Assembly (NCBI GenBank): GCA_945888515.1
Contig: CAMDAD010000008.1
Coordinates: 1-64,000, forward strand
Length of the DNA stretch: 64,000 nt
Source of the DNA: Akkermansia muciniphila
GTDB lineage: Bacteria > Verrucomicrobiota > Verrucomicrobiia > Verrucomicrobiales > Akkermansiaceae
Reading direction: 5' to 3'
Numbering within the stretch: position 1 is the stretch's first letter; the number at the start of each line of letters is the position of its first letter. Below, one piece after another: positions 27,024 through 36,266 of this stretch. The notes beneath the pieces are model-generated. The model was not told the origin of the DNA and did not search any database. It was given only the letters and a program-made list of their open reading frames with translations. Made by a program: the position numbers and the translations under genes.

Positions 27024-29813
27024 TTAGCCCGTGGTCCGCAGGCCGGAGGCGATGGCGTTGATCGACAGGAGCAATTTCGGCAACAAGGTTTCGGCGGCGC
27101 TGACGTTTTCTGCGGCGAGGTGGCCTCGCCATTCTCGCAGCAGGGTGACTTGCTGTTGATGCAACACGGCCAGTGGTTCATCGCGTATGGTCAGTGTTTT
27201 GATCATGCGCGGGCGGCGCGTTTCCATGCCACCATCGAAGAGATCGGCGAGGAGGCGTCTGGTGCGGTCGAACTCGCTGACGATGAGCTCCATAAAGGTT
27301 TCGCGCAGTGTGGCATCAGTGACCAGAGCAGCGTAGGACTCCATGATGCCGCGGTTCGCCGAGTGCAGATTGGTTTCCACGTTGGTAAAAAGATAGGCGA
27401 CGAAGGGCGTGTGGTGCAGGGCTTTTTTCAGCGCGGCGAATTGTAGCGGCTGGGAGTTCTGGAGTTCTTCCAGAGCGGAGCCGACGCCGAACCAACCGGG
27501 TAGGTAGAAGCGCGCTTGGGTCCAGGAGAATACCCAAGGAATGGAGCGGAGGTCAGCGATGCTGTGACCTTTTTTGCCGGTGCGACGCGCTGGACGCGAG
27601 CCGATGCGGGCGTTTTCTAGAGCATCGATGGGCGTGACTTGGCGATAGAAATCGATAAAGCCGGGCTTCCGCAGCAATGCCTGATAGGCACTGGTGCTAT
27701 TGCTGGACAAGTGGCTGAGGATGGCGAAGAGGTCATCATCCTGATGCGGTGCTTGCTCGTGCTTATGGCGCGCGGTGGTGATGGCAGCTCCAGCGAGTAA
27801 GAGCTCTAGGTTGTAAGTGGCGTTAGCGAGGTTGGCGTATTTCTGTGCGATGGTTTCGCCTTGTTCGGTCATACGGAACCCACCAGACAGAGAGCCATGG
27901 GGAAGCGAGGCCATGAACCAATGCGTGGGTCCAGCGCCTCGTGAGATAGTACCGCCGCGCCCGTGGAAGTAGCGGAAATGCAAGTCGTATTGTTTTGCGG
28001 TGGCGGTCAGTCGTGTTTCGGCTCGGTGCAAGGCCCACTGGGCAGCGAGAATACCACAGTCCTTGTTCGAATCCGAATAGCCGAGCATGATTTGTTGCGA
28101 TGCTTTGCTGTTGGTGGAAACTTCTGGGCTAGAAAGGTGGCGCTGGAGAATCGAACGCATCGCAATCGGCATGGCGAGGTATTGCTCCATGATTTGCGGA
28201 GCGCGATCGAGGTCATCCATGGTCTCGAACAAGGGTACAATTTCTAAGGGACACCACAAGCCTTCTACTGATAGATTCATCAATCCTGCTTCGCGAGCTA
28301 GGATGTGCACGCCTAACAAGTCGCTGACTTGTCTGGTCATGGAAACGATCAAGGCACCGATGCCAGCGGTGCCGTAAGCTCGGCGATGGGCTGCGACCAC
28401 ACGATAGGCCCGTAACACCAGATCTGCTTGTTCACCGGCACTTGCTGTGTCGTGCAGAAAAGGTCGGGCGGAATGAAGTTCTTGACTGAGGAAAGAAATA
28501 CGACGGCTTTCCTCCCATTGACCGTAGTTTTCGCCATCGGCGATACCAGCGGCGTGCAAAAGCTGGGCGATCGCCTGATCGTGAAACTCGGAGTTTTGTC
28601 GGACATCCAGTGTGGCGAGGTGAAAGCCGAAAATCTGCAATTTGTGTCGCAGTGGGCGAATGTGCTGCTCCACAATCAAGTGGCATCCGCACTTGGCGAT
28701 CGTTGTGGCGAGCAATTCTAGATCAGCATCCACTTGTTGCGGGTGTTGATAAATGCTGAGCAAGCCATCGAGCTCTACGGATTCACGGATCGCGATCATC
28801 ATCAGGGTGGCGAGCTGACGCCATGGCTCTTCGCTGAAGCGATCGAAAATTTCTGGCGTAAACTCCTCGGGGATCAATACCGTAAGCTCCTCGATGCGCT
28901 GTGTGAGAGCCTCTGGAATACGATTGAGGTGCTGTGACAACGTGAGGTTGTTAGAAAGTTCGCCCAGTTCCCGTTGCAACAGCTGGAACGCGGCTCGGCG
29001 CAGCATTTGCAAGGTTTTTTCCGTGACCTCGGGTGTGACCAGCGGATGACCATCGCGGTCGCCACCGATCCATGTACCAAAACTGAGTTGTGGGATGTTC
29101 CCGGCCGCACGCAACATATCCAGAGGGAATCCAGCATCGCGCCAAGCTTCAGTAAAATGCAAATCTAGTCGATCGAGCGCGGCGGGGAAGAGATCGCGTA
29201 GGTAGTGAATGGCATCGCGCAATTCACGGAAAATGTCAGGCCGCGTCAGGTGGATTTCACCGGTGCGCCAGAGCGTTTGCAGAGCGGTCACGATACGATC
29301 TCTGATACGTCGTTTTTCTCGATTGGTAAATTTCGGAAACTCGTAGCGCACCAGTTCATCATAGAGCGCGCGATGTCGTTCGCGAACTGAGGCACGTTTT
29401 GCCTCGGTCGGGTGAGCGGTGAGAACAGGCTGCACATCGACATCTGCCAGCACCTGCAAGATTTCCTCAGGCTTTAGTCCGATGGACTGCATGTCGCGTA
29501 GCGCTTGCGGCCAGAGCCCGCGGATCGAGGTGGCGCCGAGTTCTTTTTCTCGCTCCCGGCGGATAGCGGCTGCCACGCGCTCTTCTACCATATTGAGCAA
29601 CTGGAAACCGATCGAGTAGAGTTGTTGGACGCCCTCGGGTGCGGCTGATTGAGGTGCGGGATGTCCCGACCATGGAAGGTAGGGGAGCAGTTCGTGTTCG
29701 CCCAATTGTTCGAGAGCCTCACCGAGGCATTCGATAAGAAAGCTGAGCGTTTCATCGATGAGTTCGAAACCTTCCAGGCGAAGGCGTTGGCGGGCAATGG
29801 GATCGTTTGACAC
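27024..29813 (-). CDS. ppc: phosphoenolpyruvate carboxylase
   Basis: A 929-residue enzyme that adds bicarbonate to PEP to give oxaloacetate, refilling the TCA cycle. All diagnostic blocks are present: VLTAHPTEAKR with catalytic His134, FGTWIGGDRDGHP, LGYSDSNKDCG, FHGRGGTISRGAGP, GGFRMTEQGETI, and the invariant C-terminus ending SGLRTTG. Length is in the normal 870-960 range. It lies 112 bases downstream of the 46-residue membrane protein gene and could be part of the HPr-nadB transcript or separately promoted. Confidence 0.97.
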   Translation of the reverse strand: MSNDPIARQRLRLEGFELIDETLSFLIECLGEALEQLGEHELLPYLPWSGHPAPQSAAPEGVQQLYSIGFQLLNMVEERVAAAIRREREKELGATSIRGLWPQALRDMQSIGLKPEEILQVLADVDVQPVLTAHPTEAKRASVRERHRALYDELVRYEFPKFTNREKRRIRDRIVTALQTLWRTGEIHLTRPDIFRELRDAIHYLRDLFPAALDRLDLHFTEAWRDAGFPLDMLRAAGNIPQLSFGTWIGGDRDGHPLVTPEVTEKTLQMLRRAAFQLLQRELGELSNNLTLSQHLNRIPEALTQRIEELTVLIPEEFTPEIFDRFSEEPWRQLATLMMIAIRESVELDGLLSIYQHPQQVDADLELLATTIAKCGCHLIVEQHIRPLRHKLQIFGFHLATLDVRQNSEFHDQAIAQLLHAAGIADGENYGQWEESRRISFLSQELHSARPFLHDTASAGEQADLVLRAYRVVAAHRRAYGTAGIGALIVSMTRQVSDLLGVHILAREAGLMNLSVEGLWCPLEIVPLFETMDDLDRAPQIMEQYLAMPIAMRSILQRHLSSPEVSTNSKASQQIMLGYSDSNKDCGILAAQWALHRAETRLTATAKQYDLHFRYFHGRGGTISRGAGPTHWFMASLPHGSLSGGFRMTEQGETIAQKYANLANATYNLELLLAGAAITTARHKHEQAPHQDDDLFAILSHLSSNSTSAYQALLRKPGFIDFYRQVTPIDALENARIGSRPARRTGKKGHSIADLRSIPWVFSWTQARFYLPGWFGVGSALEELQNSQPLQFAALKKALHHTPFVAYLFTNVETNLHSANRGIMESYAALVTDATLRETFMELIVSEFDRTRRLLADLFDGGMETRRPRMIKTLTIRDEPLAVLHQQQVTLLREWRGHLAAENVSAAETLLPKLLLSINAIASGLRTTG

Positions 29814-29925
29814 GGGATCAGAGAGTGAGGATAATAGCTGAATAAGCAGACAACGTGCCGAAGTTTAGTCGAATGGGATCCCCATGCGCAAGACGGATCC
29901 CTGTCAGGCTATGTCTCGCAGTCGA

Positions 29926-30066
29926 TTACTCTGTCGGAGTATTTGCTGCTGGTTGATCTTTGCGGGAAAATTCCGCAGTATTGCTAAGATACCAGAGTCC
30001 GAAGGCCGTGCCGATGACGCTGAAAAGAATCAACAGACCGATCGCGACAAGGATGTTAGATTTCAT
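29926..30066 (-). CDS. small single-pass membrane protein downstream of nadB
   Basis: A 46-residue frame beginning 12 bases after the nadB stop on the same strand. Residues 5-27 are a clean transmembrane helix (LVAIGLLILFSVIGTAFGLW); the N-terminus is MKSN and the remaining 19 residues are polar, ending APAANTPTE-like residues (QPAANTPTE). I infer an N-in single-pass orientation. No homologue is recognised, and its conservation needs checking, but the length-to-composition pattern and tight spacing to nadB support a real gene. Confidence 0.6.
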   Translation of the reverse strand: MKSNILVAIGLLILFSVIGTAFGLWYLSNTAEFSRKDQPAANTPTE

Positions 30067-30078
30067 AGCGGGAGAGTT

Positions 30079-31689
30079 TCAGAATTTACGAATGCGAGTG
30101 TCCTGCGCCAGATTGAGCTTAGTTTTGGGGTGATCGCTGGTGAAGTGCAGCCCACGAGATTCTTTGCGTTTCGCTGCACAATCTACAATCATCGAAGCCA
30201 CGGAGACAAGGTTTCGAAGTTCCAAGATATCGGCATTGACGCGGTGGCCCCAGTAAAATTCCCGCACTTCTTTTTTTAAATTACGCAGGCGAGTCGCGGC
30301 GCGGCGCAGTCGGTTATCGGTACGCACGATGGAAACATAGTCCCACATCAAGCGGCGGATCTCATCCCAGTTGTGATAAATGACCACCAATTCATCCGGT
30401 GCTGCGGTATCGCCATACTCCCAGACGGGTATGTCAAAAAGTTCCGATTCCCGTTGTGGATGGAGGTGAGCGAGCATTTCCTCCAGAGCGCGGCGGGCGG
30501 TGACATTGCCCTCGAGCAGGGAATTGGATGCTAACCGATTGGCACCATGCAGGCCGGTGCAGGCGACTTCTCCCACGGCATAGAGTCCGCGTAGGGTAGT
30601 CTTCCCATTGATATCCGTGACGACGCCACCGCACTGATAGTGAGCAGCCGGCACAACTGGTATAGGCTCTTTTTCGCAATCCAAACCGAAGCGCAGGAGC
30701 GTTTCGTAAATGAAAGGAAAGCGCTCCTTCATGAAGCCTTGCGGTTTGTGGCGCACATCGAGATACACACAGGGGGCACCAGTGCGTTTGATTTCGTGGT
30801 CGATGGCGCGCGCGACAATATCTCGCGGAGCCAGAGAGCCGCGTGCGTCGTGCTTGAGCGTAAAGTCCTCACCCTTTTGGTTGATCAATACCGCGCCCTC
30901 ACCACGTAAGGCCTCGGATACGAGGAAAGATCGCGCTTCCGCACCACTGGCGGCGGGGTTGTAGAAGCAGGTGGGGTGAAATTGGATGAACTCCATGTTC
31001 GCGATCGTGGCTCCGGCACGCCAAGCCATGGCCACACCGTCGCCGGTAGCTGAGTCGGGATTGGTGGTGTAAAGATAGACCTTGCCGCAACCGCCCGTGG
31101 CGAGAATCACTCGGTCCGATCGGAAAATCTCCACTTCTCCGGTATCGCGATTCAGAACGTAGGCTCCCAGCACTCGATCATCCGTGACCATGCCGAGCTT
31201 GCCGGTAGTGATGAGATCGATCGCAAAATGATGCTCCAACAAAGTGAGATTCGGCGTCTTGCGGGCAGTCGCCACGAGAGCCTCGGCGATTTCACGTCCG
31301 GTCGTGTCGCGCGCGTGAAGGATGCGTCGTTTCGAGTGACCTCCTTCTTTTCCAAGTGAGTAGTGCCCGTCCGTAGCATCGAAATCCACACCGTAGTGGA
31401 CGAGGTCGTCGATGGTGTTTGCGCCTTCTTCGATGATGCTGCGCACCACCGATTCCACGCAGAGACCAGCACCGGCATCGAGCGTGTCGGCGATGTGAAG
31501 CTCGCAGGTATCTCCCGCATCGCGCAGTGACTCAGGTAAAACAGCCGCGATCCCTCCCTGCGCCCATGCGGTGTTGGACTCTATCATCGTGCCCTTGGTG
31601 AGGCAGATGACTTTGCCATGCTGGGCGGCACGAATGGCCAGCGACAATCCTGCGATGCCACAGCCGATAATCAAAAAATCCGTAGTCAC
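30079..31689 (-). CDS. nadB: L-aspartate oxidase
   Basis: A 536-residue flavoenzyme that oxidises L-aspartate to iminoaspartate, the first step of de novo NAD synthesis. FAD motif GCGIAG is at 9-14; TAWAQGGIAAV, ILATGGCGKVY, EFIQFHPTCFYNP and GLYAVGEVACTGLHGANRLASNSLLEG are all family blocks. The C-terminal helical domain is complete. It differs from succinate dehydrogenase flavoproteins by the HGANRLASNSL block and by the absence of other Sdh subunits nearby. Start is GTG 31689, 18 bases after the HPr stop. NadA and NadC are not in the window. Confidence 0.96.
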   Translation of the reverse strand: MTTDFLIIGCGIAGLSLAIRAAQHGKVICLTKGTMIESNTAWAQGGIAAVLPESLRDAGDTCELHIADTLDAGAGLCVESVVRSIIEEGANTIDDLVHYGVDFDATDGHYSLGKEGGHSKRRILHARDTTGREIAEALVATARKTPNLTLLEHHFAIDLITTGKLGMVTDDRVLGAYVLNRDTGEVEIFRSDRVILATGGCGKVYLYTTNPDSATGDGVAMAWRAGATIANMEFIQFHPTCFYNPAASGAEARSFLVSEALRGEGAVLINQKGEDFTLKHDARGSLAPRDIVARAIDHEIKRTGAPCVYLDVRHKPQGFMKERFPFIYETLLRFGLDCEKEPIPVVPAAHYQCGGVVTDINGKTTLRGLYAVGEVACTGLHGANRLASNSLLEGNVTARRALEEMLAHLHPQRESELFDIPVWEYGDTAAPDELVVIYHNWDEIRRLMWDYVSIVRTDNRLRRAATRLRNLKKEVREFYWGHRVNADILELRNLVSVASMIVDCAAKRKESRGLHFTSDHPKTKLNLAQDTRIRKF

Positions 31690-31707
31690 AGTGAAAGAGT
31701 AGAGGCC

Positions 31708-31977
31708 TCAGTCCTCTTCGAACTTGCGGGCGATGAGATCCGATAGCGCGCTCATAGCGGCCTCTTCATCTGGACCATCGGTCGTGACAGTGATGATGGA
31801 ACCGTGCCCGGCAGCTAGCATCATCAAGCCCATAATACTTTTGCCCTCGACTTCCTCGCTGTCTTTTTCGACGCGCACCTCGCATGTGAATCGGTTCGCA
31901 ATTTTCACAAACTGCGCCGCTGGGCGAGCATGAATGCCGAGTTTGTTTTGAATGGTAAGTTCGCGTGTGATGGCCAT
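31708..31977 (-). CDS. ptsH: HPr-family phosphocarrier protein
   Basis: An 89-residue phosphocarrier. The phosphorylation site GIHARPA has His16, and the regulatory site GKSIMGLMML carries Ser47, the residue HPr kinase/phosphorylase would modify. The C-terminal acidic helix matches HPr. No enzyme I or EIIA is in the window, so it may belong either to sugar uptake or to a regulatory PTS branch; many Verrucomicrobiota carry HPr with HPrK. It heads a likely transcript with nadB and the small membrane protein. Confidence 0.93.
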   Translation of the reverse strand: MAITRELTIQNKLGIHARPAAQFVKIANRFTCEVRVEKDSEEVEGKSIMGLMMLAAGHGSIITVTTDGPDEEAAMSALSDLIARKFEED

Positions 31978-32163
31978 GTGCTTGAGGGACTAAATGCAGA
32001 AACAGGGACGAATGGAAAGAATAAAATGAGGCATTGTTCGGCGAAGATATCTGAGGACAAAGCGGTTCAGAAAAAAGAATTCTAGCAGATGATTCAGGGA
32101 AGGCGATGAGATGAACCAGCTCTGGGATCTGTTCATTTCAGATTCGATCGATCTGTCAGAGTT

Positions 32164-34740
32164 TCAGTTCGGAAAAGGATCTTTTTGAAAGCGGTAGTAT
32201 TGTTCGCGCAGAGGAGTGGCTCCGGGCTCGGCCGTGATGGCTTTTTTGGACCAGTCGACGGCTTTCTCGCGATCGCCACGCGCAAAGTGAATCTCGGCCA
32301 TGGTGTCGAGATAGGCCGCTTGGTTCGGGCGCAGACGCAGCGCTTCAGTGGATTCTTTTTCTGCATCGTCGAGCCGTTTTATAGCACGGGCGGCGAGCCA
32401 GGCTGCGGAGTTGCGCACATTGTCGTCTTTCGGAAAAAGATCACGATTTTTCATGAGTGCCTGCCACGATTCCTCGAACCAGGCGTCGTGTTGCTCCCGT
32501 GCCCCGATCAGGCGAAGGCAGGGAAAAAATTGATCGGCGAGGGAGGCATCCGCGAGGAGTGATTGATGGCAATCGCGAAGCAGGGCGATCGCTTGTTGCG
32601 GTTGTTTGGCATACATACCAAAGGCGCGGGCCATGTCCGCTTTCTTGCGTGTGCGGAAAGCGGTCATCATGGTGGAGGTATCGCCATCGGCGAGGGAATG
32701 GAGAATGAAGGCTTCATAACCAGAGAGGGCCAGATTCCACTGCCCGGTAAGAAGTTGATCCTCGGCGCTCGAGTATAGGGCCACATGCCAAGCGGCATCG
32801 CGAGATCCGCAGTGGAGAGCCATTTGGCGCCAGGCTCGGGATTTGTCGATGAAACCCAAGTGCTGATAGATAGCAGAAGCGGTGATCATCATCGCACTAT
32901 CGCCCAGAACGAGAGATTCAAACAAGGCTTCGGCTTTTTGCGATTTTTCTTGATGACCGGCGTTTTGCCAACAGAGCGCGGACCAGAGAATCGAATGAAT
33001 GGTGTCCGGCGAGGATTTGAGGGACTCTTCCCATTTGACGGCAGCGAGTTCCCATAGCTCTAAATTCATGAGATCATCGGTGTCGAGTTCGGTTTCCGCG
33101 GTGCAGGACCACTGGGCGTATTGGGAGGAGCGAGTGATCGCGGCGAGCACGGCTAGCAACTTGCGGTGTGCCTCCGCGGCACCTGGCTCGTCTTGATGCA
33201 GAGCCGCGCGTATGGCTTTATCCAGCCCTGGGAGTTCGGCTCGTTTGTCGGGGATTGCATGGAACAATACGAGCATCTGCCGAAAGCGATCTGGTCGTTT
33301 TTGATCCGGGGATATCTCGCCCAGCCACTCCCACCATTGGCTGAAATAGCTATTATCAGAAAAAGCATTGCGGATCATAGCGCCCCAGAGAACATCGTCT
33401 TCCTTGGCGTAGGCGCACGAAATCTTCATCGCTGTCTCAGGAGCAAGGCGGGTGTTGGAGTAGGCGGAGAAAAGCAAACTAAGAAACTCGGAAAATTTTT
33501 CATTATCCTTCTCGGACAACTCCAGCATGCGAGGGATAAACTGGTCGTCGATCGGTTCCGTGACGCCGTGTTTTTCCAAGTAGCCTATCATGTTCGGCAC
33601 CGTGTCCATTTCATCTTCTTCTTCATCGGCGAGGATGGTCTTCATATGGCGCTCGATCCATTTGGCAAAATCGGGATTCTCGGGGTTGAGATCCATGGCT
33701 TTGAGCGCCTCGGCGATCTTTTCGCGTTCGGCCATATAGCTGAAAAGCATGGAGGGGTTCAGTGTTTGAACGGGTTTCTGTGCGACGGCTTCATTGCCTA
33801 ACGAAAAAAGGGCCTGAATTGCGGCCCAGCGCCGAGTGTAATCGTCATCCTTGAGCGCGACTTTGGTCAAGAGACTGGTGTGAGCGGAGGCTCCGTCTTT
33901 GCCGGTGCGTAGACGGCTGAGAACGATGCTGGCGTAGGCGTTGGCGATATCCGCGGTCTCGCCCTTTGCCCGTTCCGCTGACCAACTGATCCATTTTTCC
34001 GGATTGCCATCGAGCAGCTCCATGGCTGCGGCGAGATCGGGTAGGTTGTGTTGCTCCGCAAGATCGGCCACTCCGGCACGATCGCCCTTGATCCGGAGCA
34101 AGGAGAGCAGGTAGCGCCAATCGTCGGGCTCTTGCGAGGTCCGGGCATCGGCTATTTCTTCATCGAGTTTTCCTCTGGTGCGTGCCATCCAAGCAAGAGC
34201 GGTGAGACTTTTCGGGTCTTCAGGGAAGTCCCTGAGGAATCGCTCGGCAGCTAGCTCATCGCCGGCGATCAGCGCTTCTCTTGCGGCGACGATGGCGAGA
34301 CCGCTGATGGAAGCGCGGATTTGCGCGCGCACGACGCTGTCCTTTTCTTGCTGAAAGAGCAGCAAGGCGATACGGAAACGCCGCTGCTTTTTAAGGGTCT
34401 CAAAGGCGTTGTTTTTGCCTTCGACCGACATTTTTTCAAAATTTTGTGCTAGTTCGACGATTTCCTTGGGTGAATCAGGGGTAAGACCGAGTTGCAGGTA
34501 ACGAGCAATTTTTGTAGCACGCAGAGCAGTTTCTGGTTTGGCATGGGAACGCGCGGCTTCGAGGGCGGCAAGGGCACGTGAGCCAGCCTGCCAGAGCTTT
34601 TGTTCCGCTTCCTGACGAGTCCGTAATTTCTCGCTAGAGAGCATTTCTATCCAGTCGGCAGGATCGTCTTGTGCGTTTATCGGTCCGATAAAACCAAGCG
34701 GTAGCAAGCACAAGAGGATCAAACAGATTCGGTGCGTCAT
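32164..34740 (-). CDS. large exported alpha-solenoid protein with C-terminal TPRs
   Basis: An 858-residue protein I do not recognise by family. It has a signal peptide (about 1-22, ending PINAQ), then almost entirely helical sequence: HEAT-like units near 25-130 (REAEQKLWQAGSRALAALEA), a long middle helical array, and TPR-like units at about 760-850 (RPNQAAYLDTMAEIHFARGD and neighbours). An acidic run EEEDEMD lies near the middle. Length and repeats suggest an envelope scaffold or a binding protein. The start is ATG 34740; the frame continues upstream to 34878 inside the end of mnmE, which is not signal-like. It lies 64 bases after mnmE and may share its transcript. Confidence 0.75.
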   Translation of the reverse strand: MTHRICLILLCLLPLGFIGPINAQDDPADWIEMLSSEKLRTRQEAEQKLWQAGSRALAALEAARSHAKPETALRATKIARYLQLGLTPDSPKEIVELAQNFEKMSVEGKNNAFETLKKQRRFRIALLLFQQEKDSVVRAQIRASISGLAIVAAREALIAGDELAAERFLRDFPEDPKSLTALAWMARTRGKLDEEIADARTSQEPDDWRYLLSLLRIKGDRAGVADLAEQHNLPDLAAAMELLDGNPEKWISWSAERAKGETADIANAYASIVLSRLRTGKDGASAHTSLLTKVALKDDDYTRRWAAIQALFSLGNEAVAQKPVQTLNPSMLFSYMAEREKIAEALKAMDLNPENPDFAKWIERHMKTILADEEEDEMDTVPNMIGYLEKHGVTEPIDDQFIPRMLELSEKDNEKFSEFLSLLFSAYSNTRLAPETAMKISCAYAKEDDVLWGAMIRNAFSDNSYFSQWWEWLGEISPDQKRPDRFRQMLVLFHAIPDKRAELPGLDKAIRAALHQDEPGAAEAHRKLLAVLAAITRSSQYAQWSCTAETELDTDDLMNLELWELAAVKWEESLKSSPDTIHSILWSALCWQNAGHQEKSQKAEALFESLVLGDSAMMITASAIYQHLGFIDKSRAWRQMALHCGSRDAAWHVALYSSAEDQLLTGQWNLALSGYEAFILHSLADGDTSTMMTAFRTRKKADMARAFGMYAKQPQQAIALLRDCHQSLLADASLADQFFPCLRLIGAREQHDAWFEESWQALMKNRDLFPKDDNVRNSAAWLAARAIKRLDDAEKESTEALRLRPNQAAYLDTMAEIHFARGDREKAVDWSKKAITAEPGATPLREQYYRFQKDPFPN

Positions 34741-34804
34741 GTTGTGATTAGCTTTCGATGCATTCGGGAAAAAAGCAATGCGGAAGAGGAACGCATGCGA
34801 AAAA

Positions 34805-36160
34805 TTATTTACCGATGCAGAAGCGACTGAAGATGACGCCGAGAATATCGTCCGAATCGATTTTGCCTGAGATTTCACCTAGTGCATCCATGGCTTCGCG
34901 CAAATCGATGCTGACAAGTGTCAAGTCCTCGCCGCTGGTGAGCATCTCGATCGCGGTTTGTAACGATTGCCAGGCGCGGCGCAGGCAGTCCTGATGCCTG
35001 GCATTGATGGAGATGAGGCTCTGACCGTCGTCGAAATTGTGCGGCATGAGGGTGTTTCTGAGCGTATCCTCTAGCGCATCGAACCCGCTGCCGTGGAGGC
35101 AGGAAAGGCGGAGAGCGGGCGTGCCTTGCCAACTGGGATGTTCGCCTTGGTCGATCTTATTCAGCAGTATCAACACGTGCTGGTGGGGATGGCACGGAGA
35201 TGGGGGAGTGATGGGCTTTTCCTCGTTAGCATCAAACAAAGCAAGCACGAGATCCGCTTGCTCGCGAAGTTTCTGAGAGCGGCGCATGCCTTCTTTTTCG
35301 ATCACATCACTGGTATCTTGGCGCATACCAGCGGTATCGGTGAGACGCAGTAGCAGTCCACCGACGTTGACGGATTCCTCGATCGAGTCGCGCGTGGTCC
35401 CCGCGGTCTGGCTGACAATGGCCCTTTCATATCCGAGCAAACGGTTGAGTAAACTTGACTTCCCTGTGTTGGGGGCTCCGAAGATGACTGTTCGGATGCC
35501 CTCGCGCAAAATACGACCGCGATCGGCAGTCGCGAGCAGTTGGCTCAATTTTTGCGCGATCGCCTGCAATTTCTTGTTCAGAGCGACGCCGACTTCGGGA
35601 GAAATGTCTTCTTCGGGGAAATCGATGTAGGCCTCGATGTGTGCGATGCATTCCAGCAATTGATCGCGCGCTAGCTCGGTTTGCTGACCGAGTTTGCCTT
35701 GTCGTTGTTCATGGGCGGCTCGCAGTGCGTAGTGGGTTTGAGCGGAGATCAGGTCCATGACTCCCTCCGCTTGAGTGAGGTCGAGTTTTCCGTGCAAAAA
35801 AGCTTGCTGGGTGAACTCACCGGGGCCGGCGAGCGTGGCACCGCATGCGAGAGCCCTTTCTAACAGTGAGCGCATCACCAGCATTCCGCCGTGACCAGCG
35901 AACTCACAGACGTTCTCGCCAGTGTAGCTGCGTGGAGCACGAAACACGGTCATCAGCGTTTCATCGATGATTTCTCCCCGATCATTGCGCACGATGCAGA
36001 GTTGCGCGAGTCGATCGGGAGCAGCGCTCGCTTTGCCGCGTGTCATGGCATCCGCAATGGCGATCGACTGAGGTCCGGATATGCGCAAAAGTCCGACTGC
36101 TGCTGGCGCAGAGGCAGTGGCAATGGCGGCGATGGTCGGGCGGTGTGATGACTGAAGCAC
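34805..36160 (-). CDS. mnmE: tRNA modification GTPase MnmE
   Basis: A 451-residue enzyme that, with MnmG, modifies the wobble uridine of tRNAs. The N-terminal folate-binding domain, the helical region with PGEFTQQAFLHGKLDLTQAE, and the inserted G domain (P-loop GAPNTGKSS at 228-236, then TTRDSIEE, DTAGMR and NKID) are present in order. The C-terminal FCIGK gives the essential Cys449. Its start is a GTG at 36160. MnmG is not in the window. It lies 64 bases before the large solenoid protein gene on the same strand. Confidence 0.97.
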   Translation of the reverse strand: MLQSSHRPTIAAIATASAPAAVGLLRISGPQSIAIADAMTRGKASAAPDRLAQLCIVRNDRGEIIDETLMTVFRAPRSYTGENVCEFAGHGGMLVMRSLLERALACGATLAGPGEFTQQAFLHGKLDLTQAEGVMDLISAQTHYALRAAHEQRQGKLGQQTELARDQLLECIAHIEAYIDFPEEDISPEVGVALNKKLQAIAQKLSQLLATADRGRILREGIRTVIFGAPNTGKSSLLNRLLGYERAIVSQTAGTTRDSIEESVNVGGLLLRLTDTAGMRQDTSDVIEKEGMRRSQKLREQADLVLALFDANEEKPITPPSPCHPHQHVLILLNKIDQGEHPSWQGTPALRLSCLHGSGFDALEDTLRNTLMPHNFDDGQSLISINARHQDCLRRAWQSLQTAIEMLTSGEDLTLVSIDLREAMDALGEISGKIDSDDILGVIFSRFCIGK

Positions 36161-36266
36161 GAGTCAAGGATCAGAGGGAGGAATGCAGGGTATCTAACAG
36201 CTTAGAAACAGCGAATCTCTGGTGCTGACACCATGATTCGTTCAGCAGCTGCGTTGATTTTTCCCC

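Noticed and set aside
29875-29901. GGGATCC/GGATCCC inverted repeat between ppc and the small membrane protein gene
   Set aside because: The arms are seven bases with a 13-base loop and no T-run, and the palindromic GGATCC core makes chance pairing likely.
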